A DNA stretch of 64,000 nt from Aedes albopictus (GCF_035046485.1 NC_085137.1:443862334-443926333); one strand, 5' to 3'; shown: positions 33,191-44,177, counted from the stretch's first letter. Numbers and translations are program-made. The notes: a model not told the origin generated them from the letters alone.

Positions 33191-33823
33191 TCTGAAACTT
33201 ACACGAAAACTTAAAATGAATATCTGACGTATTCCTAATAGATAACCTAAAACTTAAACCACCAGTGTAAACCATTCAACAATTAGCTAGAATCGGTCAT
33301 GTTTCGGATGAGCTAGCTTAAGGATGTGTTCATCATTTGGGTTCCCGATTTCCGGTACAAATGCTTTTTTCTCTTTGAAAATATAATATTAGGGAATTCA
33401 AATTCAAGGGAAGTGTAAGAAATGGCTGGATGTCTACTACCGTGGAACTGTGCACGGAAGAGAAATAATGGCGCATGACCTTGCAAATTAATAATTTGGT
33501 GAAAAAATGACCTCGCTAAAAAGGATCAAACAAAGCTTTTCACGGTGTCAATGGTAGAATATTATGAAAAGAAAATCAGTATCGCTAAGTCACACACCCA
33601 ATGACAACTAAGGGTCTAATTTTTTACTTTTGTTGCTTAGAGCGAAACGTTCTATCGGGGGTAATTTTCCCATTTTAATTGTAGATGAGAAGTATCAAAT
33701 AAAATGGGTATTTCTCGGAAATTTGTTCTAGAGAATCAAAAATAAATTTTCTAAAACAATTTCCTCTTAGCACCAAATATACCAGCACCAAAGACCCTTT
33801 GCTTGGATGTTGTGTTTTTGTCA
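33191..33823. other. AT-rich stretch without recognised feature
   Basis: Nothing specific seen. Confidence 0.4.
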
Positions 33824-33843
33824 CAGTCACCGTGTCTTAAATT

Positions 33844-34632
33844 CAGTGACATGCAGGGCGCGGAGGCTGAAACATGCCGCATTTCGTCGTTCCCGCGTTC
33901 TTGCGTTTTTCTTTGTGTTTTTAGTTCGTACTTGAGTGGAATGCTGATGGAAGAGTGAACGGTCGTCGGTCGTCAATGACAAGCAGGGCGCGGAGGCTGA
34001 AACTTGCCGCATTTCGTCGTTCCCGCGTTTTCGTATTTTTCTTTGTGTTTTTTGTTCGCACTTTGTGTAAACGATCGACGATGGCTCGGTGGCAAGAGAC
34101 CACATTGCCCGCATCGTGGTGCTCGTGTTCGTCGTTATTCCGAGTTCGGAAATGCTAGTATTCAAGAGATTGTTTTTCAGTGCGTCGGGTATTCTCGCTT
34201 ATGTATTTTTTTTCGGATTCTTCGATGGACGATCGGAGAATCAACGAGCGGTGTGAACGAGTGCACATTTAATATGGTTGGACCGTTTGCATGCTGAGAC
34301 CAAAGCCAAACATAGAAAACCAGCTGGTCAGGATTACCCGGTGAGTTCGTTCCTTATTACTTTTTATATTTGAACATGACATATATGGGGATTTCGGAGG
34401 GGTAGCCTAAGGAAGTTAAATGAACTGGTTTCCGGGCAAATGTTCGTGGGGTGGCCAGACTTTGTCACGAGATAACAATTATCATGTTGTTTTCCGAAGG
34501 TCTCCAGTGAATTTAGCTTACCCTGCTACAACAAACCATCAGGTAGATCATTCCGTTCCGGTATGACTCTGCAGCCATAGGTAATCCTTGCGCTGATGGT
34601 GGGTACACAATCATCATCATCATCATCATCAT
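33844..34632 (+). mobile_element. 789-bp retroposon with 20-bp target duplication and (TCA)n tail
   Basis: The 20-bp word 'cagtcaccgtgtcttaaatt' occurs at 33824-33843 and 34633-34652, exactly bounding the segment. The 3' end is a (TCA/ATC)n run at about 34608-34632. Near the 5' end is a tandem pair of 129-bp period ('gggcgcggaggctgaaac' at 33856 and 33985). A frame from ATG 34081 (MARWQETT...) is short. The arrangement fits a non-LTR element retaining a repeated 5' leader and 3' tail, with the coding region missing. Confidence 0.8.
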
Positions 34633-34652
34633 CAGTCACCGTGTCTTAAATT

Positions 34653-35734
34653 TGCCGGAAACTGTGTCATTTCAGACAAAATGTTCTTTACCGTAAATCA
34701 TCGTGAAACTACATGGAATTAATAACTTAAATGACTTAATGCCTTTAAAAGATCTGCTGTTGCATATTGTTCGTACATGGCTGCAGGCAGCAAAGGGTTC
34801 ATTTTAATGAAATTTCACTAAGCTCCAAGACGATCATTATCACCACTTAAAACGAGTGATTAAGAATGTGGTAGCGCAGCTGATTGGTATCTAGAATGAC
34901 GCTTGATTTAATTGGAAGAAACTTATTACATTTAAAAAGTACAACACCCAAAAAGCAGTTGCGCAATCCTCCCCAATACAGTACCTCACGCTGACTCAGC
35001 ACCTCTCACAGATTAATTTCATCGCCAGCAGACAGTCGGAGCGCATTTCATCTAATCTCCTGCGGAGAGGTTAACCACCCAACAACAACTGCATTCGCCG
35101 GGACATTGCGAATGTAGGAAGTTCGCGCCTCAATAGTACATATCCACAATCCACATGCGCCTGCGAAACAAGTCACCCTTTCGTTGACCTACAACTAACC
35201 AACCGCTGCGCTATGGCTTTGGTTGCAATTGCAACTGTCATCGGATCGGGGGTGGGGGTTGATTCGTTAGAACCACAAAACCGGTTTCGAAAGCGTTAGA
35301 CCCGGTTCATGTGGCGTCATAACAGTATGTAATTAATTCTAGTTATAGTTAATTCAGACCTTGAACTTGGATAGCTATAGGAATGCGCTAGGGCTGTTGT
35401 AACTTCCGTACACATGCGTGCAGTGGTTGCATGGTTAATGTAGTATAGCGAGAGAATTTGCTATAGGTTTCACTATGCTTCTGTATCTGATTGCATATAG
35501 TGAACTACTAGTGAAGCTTATAATTATTCAGATTTGATAAAATATTTAGTTTGCTCCACTACTGTTACTGATGTGAGTTACAGATGCACAGATGCATAAA
35601 ATAAGAAGTCACAGCAAAGGATTCAATCTGCACAGACGAATCCGAATTATACAGATTTTGTTACAAAAAATGCAGATCTGATTTCTGAGCAATCGAAGTT
35701 ACAAAACATTCGGATTAGATATAAACTTTTCATA
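34653..35734. other. Unique stretch, part GC-balanced
   Basis: 34960-35290 is less AT-rich than its surroundings and contains no repeat I recognise ('ccgccagcag'-type words, 'gggggtgggggtt'). It might be conserved non-coding DNA. No frame of interest. Confidence 0.3.
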
Positions 35735-35871
35735 TGGTCCACTGCACGAATTCATGCTGGCCTGCTTACTCTCACACGAAATTTGACGTTTGAGAGGTGT
35801 CGGCACCGCTCAAACGTCAAATTTTCTGTGAGAGTAAGCAGGCCAGCATATATTCGTGCAGTGGACCATAG
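35735..35871. mobile_element. Near-perfect foldback MITE, 137 bp
   Basis: 'tatggtccactgcacgaat' at the left and its exact complement at the right end bound arms of about 65 bp that include 'gcctgcttactctcac' and 'tttgacgtttgag'. Mismatches are few, so the copy is young. No internal gene. Confidence 0.85.
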
Positions 35872-36129
35872 GGGAAGCTTGGGGTCACTTTCGTAAAACA
35901 AGGAAAAGGGATTTGGTGATTTCTTCATCATCTATAGTTCAATTTTAATTCTTTTTGGCTCATTTTAAAGATAACTAACAAGCCAAGAAGAACTAAAATT
36001 GAATGAAAGATGGCAAAGATATCAACAAATCACTTTTTCATGTGACTCTGACGATAGTGACTCCAAACTTTTGGCAGATTACATCATTTTGAGGGGTGAC
36101 CCCAAATTTTTGTTCGATGACATGAACTG

Positions 36130-36310
36130 TTAATTTGCTTAATAACTTCAAATTTGGTAAAAAGCAGTTAAAAGCTGATAGGAAATGGTTTATATTACCG
36201 CTCTCATGATTAAATTTGGTTGACCCAATTTCCAGCGACACTGTTGTAAATTTATATTTAGTGGAATATTTGGCAACTTAAGTTTAAATTTACATGGAAA
36301 TATTTTTGAA
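36130..36310. repeat. Dispersed repeat, matches 32.27-32.45 kb
   Basis: Aligns in order with 32270-32450 through 'aaagcagttaaaagctgat', 'ttaccgctctcatgatt', 'aaatttggttgaccc' and 'ggcaactta'. Confidence 0.65.
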
Positions 36311-36364
36311 AAAGTTTCATTTAAATCATCTTTAAAGTTTCTTTGATTTCGACTCACTCAAAGT

Positions 36365-36518
36365 AATTTGTAATTTTGTAATTTATTTATTTAGAAAACG
36401 GCAGCCTGTTAGTTATTACAACTTTTGCTCAGGTCAAGGAAAGGCGAATCGGACAATTTGACATTAGTAATTAATGAAGGAAATCAATTAGAACCTATTA
36501 GCTATCAATTTAGACAAT
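36365..36518 (-). other. 3' end of the LINE below
   Basis: On the minus strand, after the stop codon, about 150 bp continue to 'ctaaataaataaattac' and then 'aaaattacaaatta', an A/T-rich repetitive tail typical of CR1/Jockey-group elements. No clear target duplication was found. Confidence 0.5.
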
Positions 36519-38219
36519 CTAACATATTATTGGAAACCACTCTTGAATGCTGTTAGTGTAGGCTTCTGCTTCAGGGCCAAAGGCAGATGATTCCAGAATG
36601 ATGCTCCGCTGAAGGACACTCTTCCCACTAGACGTTGTATGATGTGGTAGGACGAAGGAGCGTGCTCTAATGTTCGCCCCCGGTTGAAGATGTTGAAGCA
36701 GGTACGGCGGTAGTTCACGGAGGTAGCCGCGTCGTAGGAAGCAGCAGACACGAATTTTATAGTTGTCCAGGAGGTCCCTTCCCAGAATGGTATGGCGTAC
36801 CTCTTCCGTGGTATCCCGTCGGCGAAGACCGTAAACAAAGCGTACGGCCGATTTGAAGCTTCGGTGTAGCTGCTGCTTTAGTGCTTCCGTCAATCCAGAG
36901 TAGTATACAACATACAGTGGTACGATGACAGCTTGAACGAGTTTTTTCCGGGTGGTGAGCGACAACACACTCTGAAATCGACGAAAAGTCCGCAGTGTGC
37001 TGTAGACCCGTTTCACCACATCGTTGACTTGGTCTGTCCAGCATAGTCTCTTGTCCATAGCAAGACCCAGATTGGTAACTTTATCGGAAAGCTGAATGGG
37101 TTCTCCACAGAAGACAATATCGTTCTGAGGGATGACATTGCCTTCCCTACTAAATACAATTGCCTGGGTTTTCTTAGGGTTCGGTGTGAGCATATTGTGC
37201 CGGGTCCAAGCTTCGATCGATATCAGGTCTCGGTTGATGATGTCTACCAGTCTATCAACCTGACTGATAGGGCCAGAAACGTAAATCTGAAGATCATCGG
37301 CATAGAGCTGGTATTTGCACTTCAGGACACTCGGTAGACTGTTAATAAACAGGCTGAACAGCATGGCACTCAAACACAATCCTTGGGGTGTTCCATCGAT
37401 TAGGGGCAGATCCTCTGACGTGGCGTCGCCGTGCTTCACAGTTTGCCTTCGTTGGTTCAAAAACGACGAGATCAAGTCACAGGCCGCCGGGGAAAATCCA
37501 AATTCGCGGCTCAGTTTGTCTAAGAGAATTCGATGCTTAACGCAGTTGAAAGCTAACGAGAAATCGACCAAAACCATTACTGTGCAGTGTTGATTGTCGA
37601 GATGTTGGTAGATGTTGTGAGTGACTTCCGTAAGTGCGGTGGTGGTGCTATATCCCCGCCTGTACCCGGATTGATGTGCGGCCATTAGATGTGGATTGGA
37701 GACGTCTAGATGATAGGATATCTGCGCAAGCAAAATCTTTTCGAGGATTTTCGAGATCGATGGCAGGACACTGATTGGGCGGAAATCTTTAGGGGCTGTT
37801 GAATTACCTGATTTTGGAATCGGTGTTACAACAGATTTTTTCCAGGAAGACGGAAAGGTCTTTTCTGCGATAATGGTGTTGAATATGTGTGTCAGTAGTG
37901 GGCGTATGAAGGGGCTCAGCATTTTCACGAAGGAGATTGGGAGATGATCGCTTCCAGTAGCATTTGCACTTATCTCGAACATTCTTCTAGCTACTTCCTC
38001 TACGCTGGTGGGTTGAAAATTCAGTTCTTCTTGAACGTGGGCAGGTGCTGTTTCCTGAGTTACCGGAACCGTTGCATTGCGACTGTTTGGAAGTGCTAGA
38101 TGCCCCTCCGTGAAGGACTGGTTGAGTTGATGGGCATCGAAATTGTTGGATGGTGTGGCTTTCTTTTCGTTGTTGTGTACTCCCTCCTGTAGTATCCTTG
38201 CAAAATTCCGATACAACAA
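36519..38219 (-). CDS. Non-LTR retrotransposon reverse transcriptase (CR1/Jockey group), 5'-truncated ORF2
   Basis: The 566-codon frame, free of internal stops, encodes an RNA-directed DNA polymerase that would act by target-primed reverse transcription. Motifs in order: PIPKSG (133-138), DFRPIS (145-150), HQSGYRRGYST (182-192), motif A VDFSLAFN (218-225, catalytic D219), motif B GTPQG (276-280) and motif C YADD (306-309, catalytic D308 and D309). The region after 330 has the usual thumb/connection pattern (NPKKT, TNLGLAMD) and a C-terminal tail. Odd points are AFN in place of the usual AFD and GLCLSAML in place of the common GSVLGPLL. The APE endonuclease and ORF1 are absent, so the copy is 5'-truncated and cannot move alone. 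The first ATG is arbitrary. Confidence 0.9.
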   Translation of the reverse strand: MLYRNFARILQEGVHNNEKKATPSNNFDAHQLNQSFTEGHLALPNSRNATVPVTQETAPAHVQEELNFQPTSVEEVARRMFEISANATGSDHLPISFVKMLSPFIRPLLTHIFNTIIAEKTFPSSWKKSVVTPIPKSGNSTAPKDFRPISVLPSISKILEKILLAQISYHLDVSNPHLMAAHQSGYRRGYSTTTALTEVTHNIYQHLDNQHCTVMVLVDFSLAFNCVKHRILLDKLSREFGFSPAACDLISSFLNQRRQTVKHGDATSEDLPLIDGTPQGLCLSAMLFSLFINSLPSVLKCKYQLYADDLQIYVSGPISQVDRLVDIINRDLISIEAWTRHNMLTPNPKKTQAIVFSREGNVIPQNDIVFCGEPIQLSDKVTNLGLAMDKRLCWTDQVNDVVKRVYSTLRTFRRFQSVLSLTTRKKLVQAVIVPLYVVYYSGLTEALKQQLHRSFKSAVRFVYGLRRRDTTEEVRHTILGRDLLDNYKIRVCCFLRRGYLRELPPYLLQHLQPGANIRARSFVLPHHTTSSGKSVLQRSIILESSAFGPEAEAYTNSIQEWFPIIC

Positions 38220-38229
38220 AAATACTCTA

Positions 38230-39100
38230 CAGAAAAATACTATACATTACGCAGCGCACAAACATCCGTACGTCACAAATTTAGTTAACAGACTGCCTTT
38301 TCCAGTTCGTTCGCCGACCCGTCTCAGCTCGGCACAAACTCGCCGCTCTATACATAATCCTCAATCTATCCCGCTCTTTCACATCTTGCATTCTTCTTCT
38401 TTCATTCACACCATGCATCTTTTCCCACTCATTCAAACGGTCGCAGTCAAGCTGCGAAGTTCAACACAGACAAGCCTTGGTTTCCCGCGGTTCAATGGAA
38501 GCTCGCTTCCAGTCAGTCATGCGATGTTTTCTTCATAGTCCGCGTACACTGGTCAAAACAAGCGTATAGTTTTCATAATGAAAATTTATTTTATTTTCAT
38601 TTTCGACTCAAAACATTAAGATCAAGAATAACAATTTAAAACGCTGAAATATTTATTCCAACATAGTTTTTGGCATATTTGATTGCTCTGCAACTCTTTT
38701 AATCTTATTTATTTTATATACATCCACTTCACTACATTCGCCCTTTTCTCTACTCTGAAAATGTATTCAATATATTTATTATTCATCAAGCGCCTTCAGA
38801 TATCAACATAAAAAGTTCAGATTTATCAAAATGATTCGGGACTCGTCTGTTTTAGCTTTCTAATTATCTCTATTTGATGGAGCTGACAAGGCTCTGTAGG
38901 TTCTATCAAGCAAAACATATATATAACACTTAACATAAAAACATGTATGATTCTGCTACATTTTTCTAAAAATATTTAGAATCCCAAGTATTTACAATAT
39001 CTATTTTGAAATACAATAATTTGGATTGAGCTAGTTTTCAGGTTCAATGAGTCCTATCGAACATAAAACCAGAACAAATTCGGAAGATTGTATCGCATTT
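38230..39100. other. Unassigned sequence
   Basis: 38280-38530 is richer in C+T with a 131-codon plus frame (38143-38538) lacking recognisable domains; part of it overlaps the LINE in antisense. 38580-39030 is AT-rich. A diverged monomer of the 135-bp satellite appears at about 39028-39090 ('ggttcaatgagtcc', 'tcgaacataaaaccagaac'). Confidence 0.35.
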
Positions 39101-39845
39101 CTTACTATCGATTCTCACTCCAAATTATTTCTAGACCAACATTTGAAAAGGGCGGAAGAGCCAAAATGTAAACAAATCACTTTTCAGCATAATTTGATGA
39201 AACAACTCATCAACATATGATTTTTCCTGACGTTAGCTCAAAAATGAGTTTCCACTTCTGGAAAACAATAATTTAAATAAAGGCGGATTTCCACATCTGA
39301 TTTTGATCACTTCATTTGGTTGTTCCGCCAATGATCTTGCGCCTTTGAAAAAAAGCACAAAAATGCACAAAATTGTTAACACTGTTGAATAAACAGTCGA
39401 GAACAGCATCTCGCCATTCATATTTATCAAATTTACACAAAACTTTTACTCCCACTTTTGATTAAAGTCGCCCCAAACTACTTACACCGTTATTGAAAAG
39501 CCTTCGTCATTACGTCGTGCTTCGGCGCCCATCAAAATGTCTGAGTGGAAATCCGCCGCGCACTTATTGCTCTTGTTGCGCACGGATGGTTCTTACGCCC
39601 AAGATCAAATCGTGCGTTTTTCATCGTAAAATTCAATAAAGTCGCTGACTGACTACAATAAGTGGCGATAATATGGGTCTAATGTTTATTCAGGATATAT
39701 TTTCTCCAGGACCCAGATTTGGATGATATGCAGCTGGTAAAGCTTCAGTGATAAAAATGTTAGCGAATGGTCTCAAATCTATTGACCGGCATAGGTCACA
39801 GCAGGTAGATTCAGCAAAAGGTGATATTGGGAACCAGGCCCGTGC

Positions 39846-40114
39846 CCATATAGCCGAGGCGGTAAACGCACGGGTATTCAGCATGACCATGCTGAGGGTG
39901 ACGGGTTCGATTCCCGGTCGGTCCAGGATCTTTTCGTGAAGGAAATTTCCTTGACTTCCTTGGGCGTAGAGTATCTTCGTGCCTGCCACACGATATACAC
40001 ATGCAAAATGGTCATTGGCAGAGGAAGCTCTCAGTTAATAACTGTGGAAGTGCTCATTGAACACTAAGCTGAGAAGCAGGCTTTGTCCCAGGAGGACGTT
40101 ACGCCAAGAAGAGG
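39846..40114 (+). mobile_element. Complete Feilai-type SINE, 269 bp, with 10-bp target duplication
   Basis: A tRNA-like head with A-box-like 'tagccgaggcgg' and B box 'gggttcgattcc' is followed by the body ('cttgacttccttgggc', 'gtgcctgccacac', 'taactgtggaagtgctc') and the 3' end 'aagcaggctttgtcccagg', 'gacgttacgcc'. 'aggcccgtgc' occurs at 39836-39845 and 40115-40124. Pol III transcription from the internal promoter is expected. The name is assigned from my knowledge of the abundant Aedes SINE. Confidence 0.88.
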
Positions 40115-40124
40115 AGGCCCGTGC

Positions 40125-40925
40125 ACAGAAAAGGCGACAAGGGAGGGGTTTTACCCAATTTTAGCAAAGGGTGAAGGAGGCCTTGTGTATAGAGTATCGG
40201 CAATGGGAGTTTAACCCCCAAAACCCATCCGTTGTGCACGGGCTTGTTGGGAACATAATATGCTGCCTGCGCTTTCCCATCGGTACTGTAGCTGTATATT
40301 TTTTTCAACGCGCATTATGGACAATGGCAGGGACAACTCCCTCCTTAGCTGTACGATACTAGATAAACTGTAAAGAGTTGTTCATAGATAAGAGCTAGAA
40401 TATATATTTCAATCGAAATCTGATTTCCATTGCATTTTACTCATTGTTTTTTTACTACTCATCGTAGGCAACGTCAAGAGAAAATTTCCTTCCTCCTCCA
40501 TTGTCCAATGTCAGATAAACTTCAATTAGTTACTTTTAGTTAAGAAAGCTTCAAAATCAATTTATTGCAATGGATTAGGTTCAAAATCTATTGCATTCCA
40601 CTAATTTCGATACAAAATTTCTTCGGGCGTAACAACAAAAGCGATCGATTCTAGGTAATATTGACCAGGCGTAATTCCAGTGCTGGCGACCAAGCGGCGT
40701 AGCATGTCGGGCGTAATGACCAATGAGTTTTTATTTGGGCGTAATTTTCATTTCATTCATTTTCTTCAAGGAAAAACGCTTGTTTGTACTTTTTGACATA
40801 AAATCACCAAGAGGATAGTGTTTTCTTCTAAAACAACGTTAAAGATTGAGTGCACACGCACAAAGTGTTAAATAGGAATTAGTTTTAGATTGTGAAACTT
40901 TGCAAGCGTTTTTCTCGATTCTAAC
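40125..40925. other. Mostly AT-rich sequence
   Basis: 'gggcgtaa' words recur four times between 40624 and 40735, a weak local repetition. Otherwise nothing seen. Confidence 0.35.
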
Positions 40926-41004
40926 ATTTTGGATATCCGCCCTTTTCACATGTTGGTCTAGATTTGCAATCTCTGAGCAACAACTCTAGAATATAGTCAA
41001 ACAC

Positions 41005-41320
41005 ATACAGTGACGATTCGTTCGTTGAGAGCTCGTTAGATGGGCTGTCTCGATGGTTGAATGTTCACTGGTTGGGGCAAAACCCAACTAAAAAGCACTG
41101 TCAATGTCAAAATAGATGTCAAAACGAGTTTGACGTCTGACCGCCGTCGCATCACAGCTCCTGTATACAGAACGTTTACGCAAGTATGTGAGTGTTCCGT
41201 GACGTATTTCTCGTCACTTGCGTGTGTCTAGAGCATTTTGATCAGTTGTCAGTTGCCCCAACGAACGAACACGATTCGCTAATCGGGGCGCAGTCGTGAC
41301 CCAACCAGCGAATCTGGACT
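41005..41320. mobile_element. Candidate foldback MITE rich in 'ttggggc' and 'gattcg' blocks
   Basis: Left blocks 'gacgattcgttcgttg' and 'ggttggggca' are opposed by right blocks 'tgccccaacgaacgaac' and 'acgattcgctaatcgggg'. Pairing is imperfect and rearranged. No coding. Confidence 0.4.
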
Positions 41321-42113
41321 GTATAAAGGCGATATTTTTTTCCATTTCGAACTATCCGCAATTTCTGATCTCATCAAACAGATTCAGTTTTCTAGGCAAA
41401 ATGAATCCAATCAAGTGTCAGAGTCAAAACGATCAAACGATCAAAAGATCCATTTATAAAACATTTCTCACCAAAAATTCACAACTAATAATTTCAAATA
41501 AAAAAACTATTCGACCGTTTCTATCCACATTCCTCATTATTCAAACCATTAATTTCTTATCATACAATCTCTGAACCACGCAAAAAAACCAAACAGTATT
41601 TAAATATTGGCATCGACATTTCTTACATTTCGCTGATTTCAAATAATCTTTCTTGGATAGAGTTTTACAGGCTCAATGTGTCCGATCGAGGATAAAAACC
41701 AAAACATATTCCAAACACTGCTTTCTTTATTTCTCATCGTAGATTCAGATTTCCAACTATTCATAAATTTCTGATTTAAAACGCTCTCTGGGATTGAGTT
41801 TTCCAGACCTAATGTGTCCGATCGAGCATCAAAACCAGAACATATTCAAACACTGCCTTCTTACTTCTCATCGTAGATTCCGATTGCCAACTATTCATAA
41901 ATTTCTGATTTAAAAACGCTCTCTTGGATTTAGTATTCCAGACTCAATGTGTCCGATCGAGCATCAAAACCAAAACACATTCAAACACTGCTTTCTTTAT
42001 TTCTCATCGTAGATTCAGATTTCCAACTATTCATAAATTTCTCATTTAAAACGCTCTCTTGGATTGAGTTTTCTAGACTGAATGTGTCCGATCGAGCATC
42101 AAAACCAGAACAT

Positions 42114-42167
42114 TTTTTTTTTTTTATTATTAAAGACGCTTTAACCTCGCCGGTCATTCGCGTCATA
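42114..42167 (-). mobile_element. 5'-truncated retroposon tail with 13-bp target duplication
   Basis: A 54-bp insert in one satellite unit. 'aaaaccagaacat', a satellite word, is duplicated at 42101-42113 and 42168-42180. On the minus strand it reads 'gaccggcgaggttaaagcg' and then 'tctttaataat' with an A-run, a typical 3' end of a mosquito non-LTR retrotransposon. The flanking word is present once in every other unit, so the insertion is unambiguous. Confidence 0.9.
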
Positions 42168-42523
42168 AAAACCAGAACATATTCAAACACTACTTTCCTT
42201 ATTTCTCACCGTAGATTCAGATTTCCAACTATTCATAAATTTCTGATTTAAAAACGCTCTCTTGAATTGAGTTTTCTAGACTCAATGTGTCTGATCGAGC
42301 TTCAAAACCAGAACATATTCAAACACTGCTTTCTTTATTTCTCATCGTAGATTCAGATTTCCAACTATTCATAAATTTCTGATTTAAAAACGCTCTCTTG
42401 GATTAAGTTTTCTAGACTCAATGTGTCCGATCGAGCATCAAAAGCAGAACATATTCAAACACTGCTTTCTTTATTTCTCATTGTAGATTCAGATTTCCAA
42501 CTATTCATAAATTTCTCATTTAA

Positions 42524-42639
42524 CCCTAAAAGGGATACCTGGGGTCCATTGGACCCCAGGCGCCTTTCAGAGCTCGTCTTTGATGAAACACACTCAGCGA
42601 GGTGACGAAACTGAGGCCATGAAGGTATTTCTTTTAGGG
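42524..42639. mobile_element. 116-bp piggyBac-like MITE with TTAA duplication
   Basis: Ends CCCTAAAAG and CTTTTAGGG, flanked by TTAA at 42520-42523 and 42640-42643. Neighbouring satellite units have a single TTTAAAA at this point, so the pre-insertion site is known. A subterminal palindrome 'cctggggtccattggaccc' sits at 42539-42557. TTAA duplication and the CCCTA end match the piggyBac superfamily. Too short to code for anything. Confidence 0.9.
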
Positions 42640-44177
42640 TTAAAAACGCTCTCTTGGATTGAGTTTTCTAGACTCAATGTGTCCGATCGAGCATCAAAAC
42701 CAGAACATATTCAAACACTGCTCACTTTATTTCTCATCGTAGATCCAGATTTCCAACTATTCATAAAATTCTGATTTAAAAACGCTCTCTTGGATTGAGT
42801 TTTCTAGACTCAATGTGTCCGATCGAGCATCAAAGCCAGAACATATTCAAACACTGCTTTCTATATTTCTCATCGTAGATTAAGATTTCCAACTATTCAT
42901 AAATTTCTGATTTAAAAACGCTCTCTTGGATTGAGTTTTCTAGACTCAATGTGTCCGATCGAGCATCAAAACCAGAACATATTCAAACACTGCTTACTTT
43001 ATTTCTCATTATAGATTCAGATTTCCAACTATTCATAAATTTCTCATTTAAAACGCTCTCTTGGATTGAGTTTTCTAGACTCAATGTGTCCAATTGAGCA
43101 TCAAAACCAGAACATATTCAAACACTGCTCACTTTATTTCTCATCGTAGATTCAGATTTCCAACTATTCATAAAATTCTGATTTAAAAACGCTCTCTTGG
43201 ATTGAGTTTTCTAGACTCAATGTGTCCGATCGAGCATCAAAACCAGAACATATTCAAACACTGCTTACTTTATTTCTCATTGTAGATTCAGATTTCCAAC
43301 TATTCATAAATTTCTCATTTAAAACGCCCTCTTGGATTGAGTTTTCTAGACTCAATGTGTCCGATCGAGCATCAAAACCAGAACATATTCAAACACTGCT
43401 TTCCTTATTTCTCATTGTAGATTCAGATTTCCAACTATTCATAAATTTCTGATTTAAAAACGCTCTCTTGGATTGAGTTTTCTAGACTCAATGTGTCCGA
43501 TCGAGCATCAAAACCAGAACATATTCAAACACTGCTTTCTTTATTTCTCATCGTATATTCAGATTGCCAACTATTCATAAAATTCTCATTTAAAACGCTC
43601 TCTTGGATTGAGTTTTCTAGACTCAATGTGTCCGATCGAGCATCAAAACCAGAACATATTCAAACACTGCTTTCTTTATTTCTCATCGTATATTCAGATT
43701 GCCAACTATTCATAAAATTCTTATTTAAAACGCTCTCCTGGATTGAGTTTTCTAGACTCAATGTGTCCGATCGAGCATCAAAACCAGAACATATTCAAAC
43801 ACTGCTCACTTTATTTCTCATCGTAGATTCAGATTTCCAACTATTCATAAAATTCTGATTTAAAAACGCTCTCTTGGATTGAGTTTTCTAGACTCAATGT
43901 GTCCGATCGAGCATCAAAGCCAGAACATATTCAAACACTGCTTTCTATATTTCTCATCGTAGATTCAGATTTCCAACTATTCATAAATTTCTGATTTAAA
44001 AACGCTCTCTTGGATTGAGTTTTCTAGACTCAATGTGTCCGATCGCGCATCACCATATTCAAACACTGCTTTCTTTATTTCTCATCGTAGATTCAGATTT
44101 CCAAATATTCATAAAATTCTGATTTCAAAACGCTTTGTAGACAGAGACCTACTCGCTCTGCCAGTTTTTCCAGGAGA

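Larger units (their letters stand above)
39128..40970. mobile_element. Inverted-repeat element of about 1.84 kb with nested SINE
   Basis: 'tctagaccaacatttgaaaa' with 'gggcgga' and 'ccaaaatgt' at 39132-39168 is repeated as its complement at 40926-40966. The same terminal design (ACATTTGAAAAGGGC...AATGTAAAC) is seen at 44815-44855 and 46190-46235. The interior has no transposase and carries the Feilai SINE. Internal pairing beyond the first 40 bp is weak. Confidence 0.5.
41650..44177 (+). repeat. Satellite array: at least 17 units of 135-136 bp
   Basis: 'tgtgtc(c/t)gat' starts units at 41676, 41813, 41948, 42083, 42286, 42422, 42678, 42814, 42950, 43085, 43221, 43356, 43492, 43627, 43762, 43898 and 44034. 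The period is 135-137 bp except for two insertions: 203 minus 67 gives 136, and 256 minus 120 gives 136. The unit contains 'gattgagttttctagactca', 'gagcatcaaaaccagaac', 'tatttctcatcgtagattca' and 'ccaactattcataa'. Units ending 'gatttaaaaacgc' are 136 bp and those ending 'catttaaaacgc' 135 bp. The array runs into a gap, so its length is unknown. Frames here (for example 43493-43858) are repeat artefacts. Confidence 0.95.

Noticed and set aside
37315..37593. Plus-strand 92-codon frame
   Set aside because: Antisense shadow of the LINE reverse-transcriptase ORF.
38143..38538. 131-codon plus-strand frame next to the LINE
   Set aside because: Partly antisense to the RT ORF, with no recognised motif. 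I could not support it as a gene.
41650..44177. Regular array that could suggest a CRISPR locus
   Set aside because: The whole 135-136 bp unit repeats with no unique spacers, and the genome is eukaryotic. It is a satellite.
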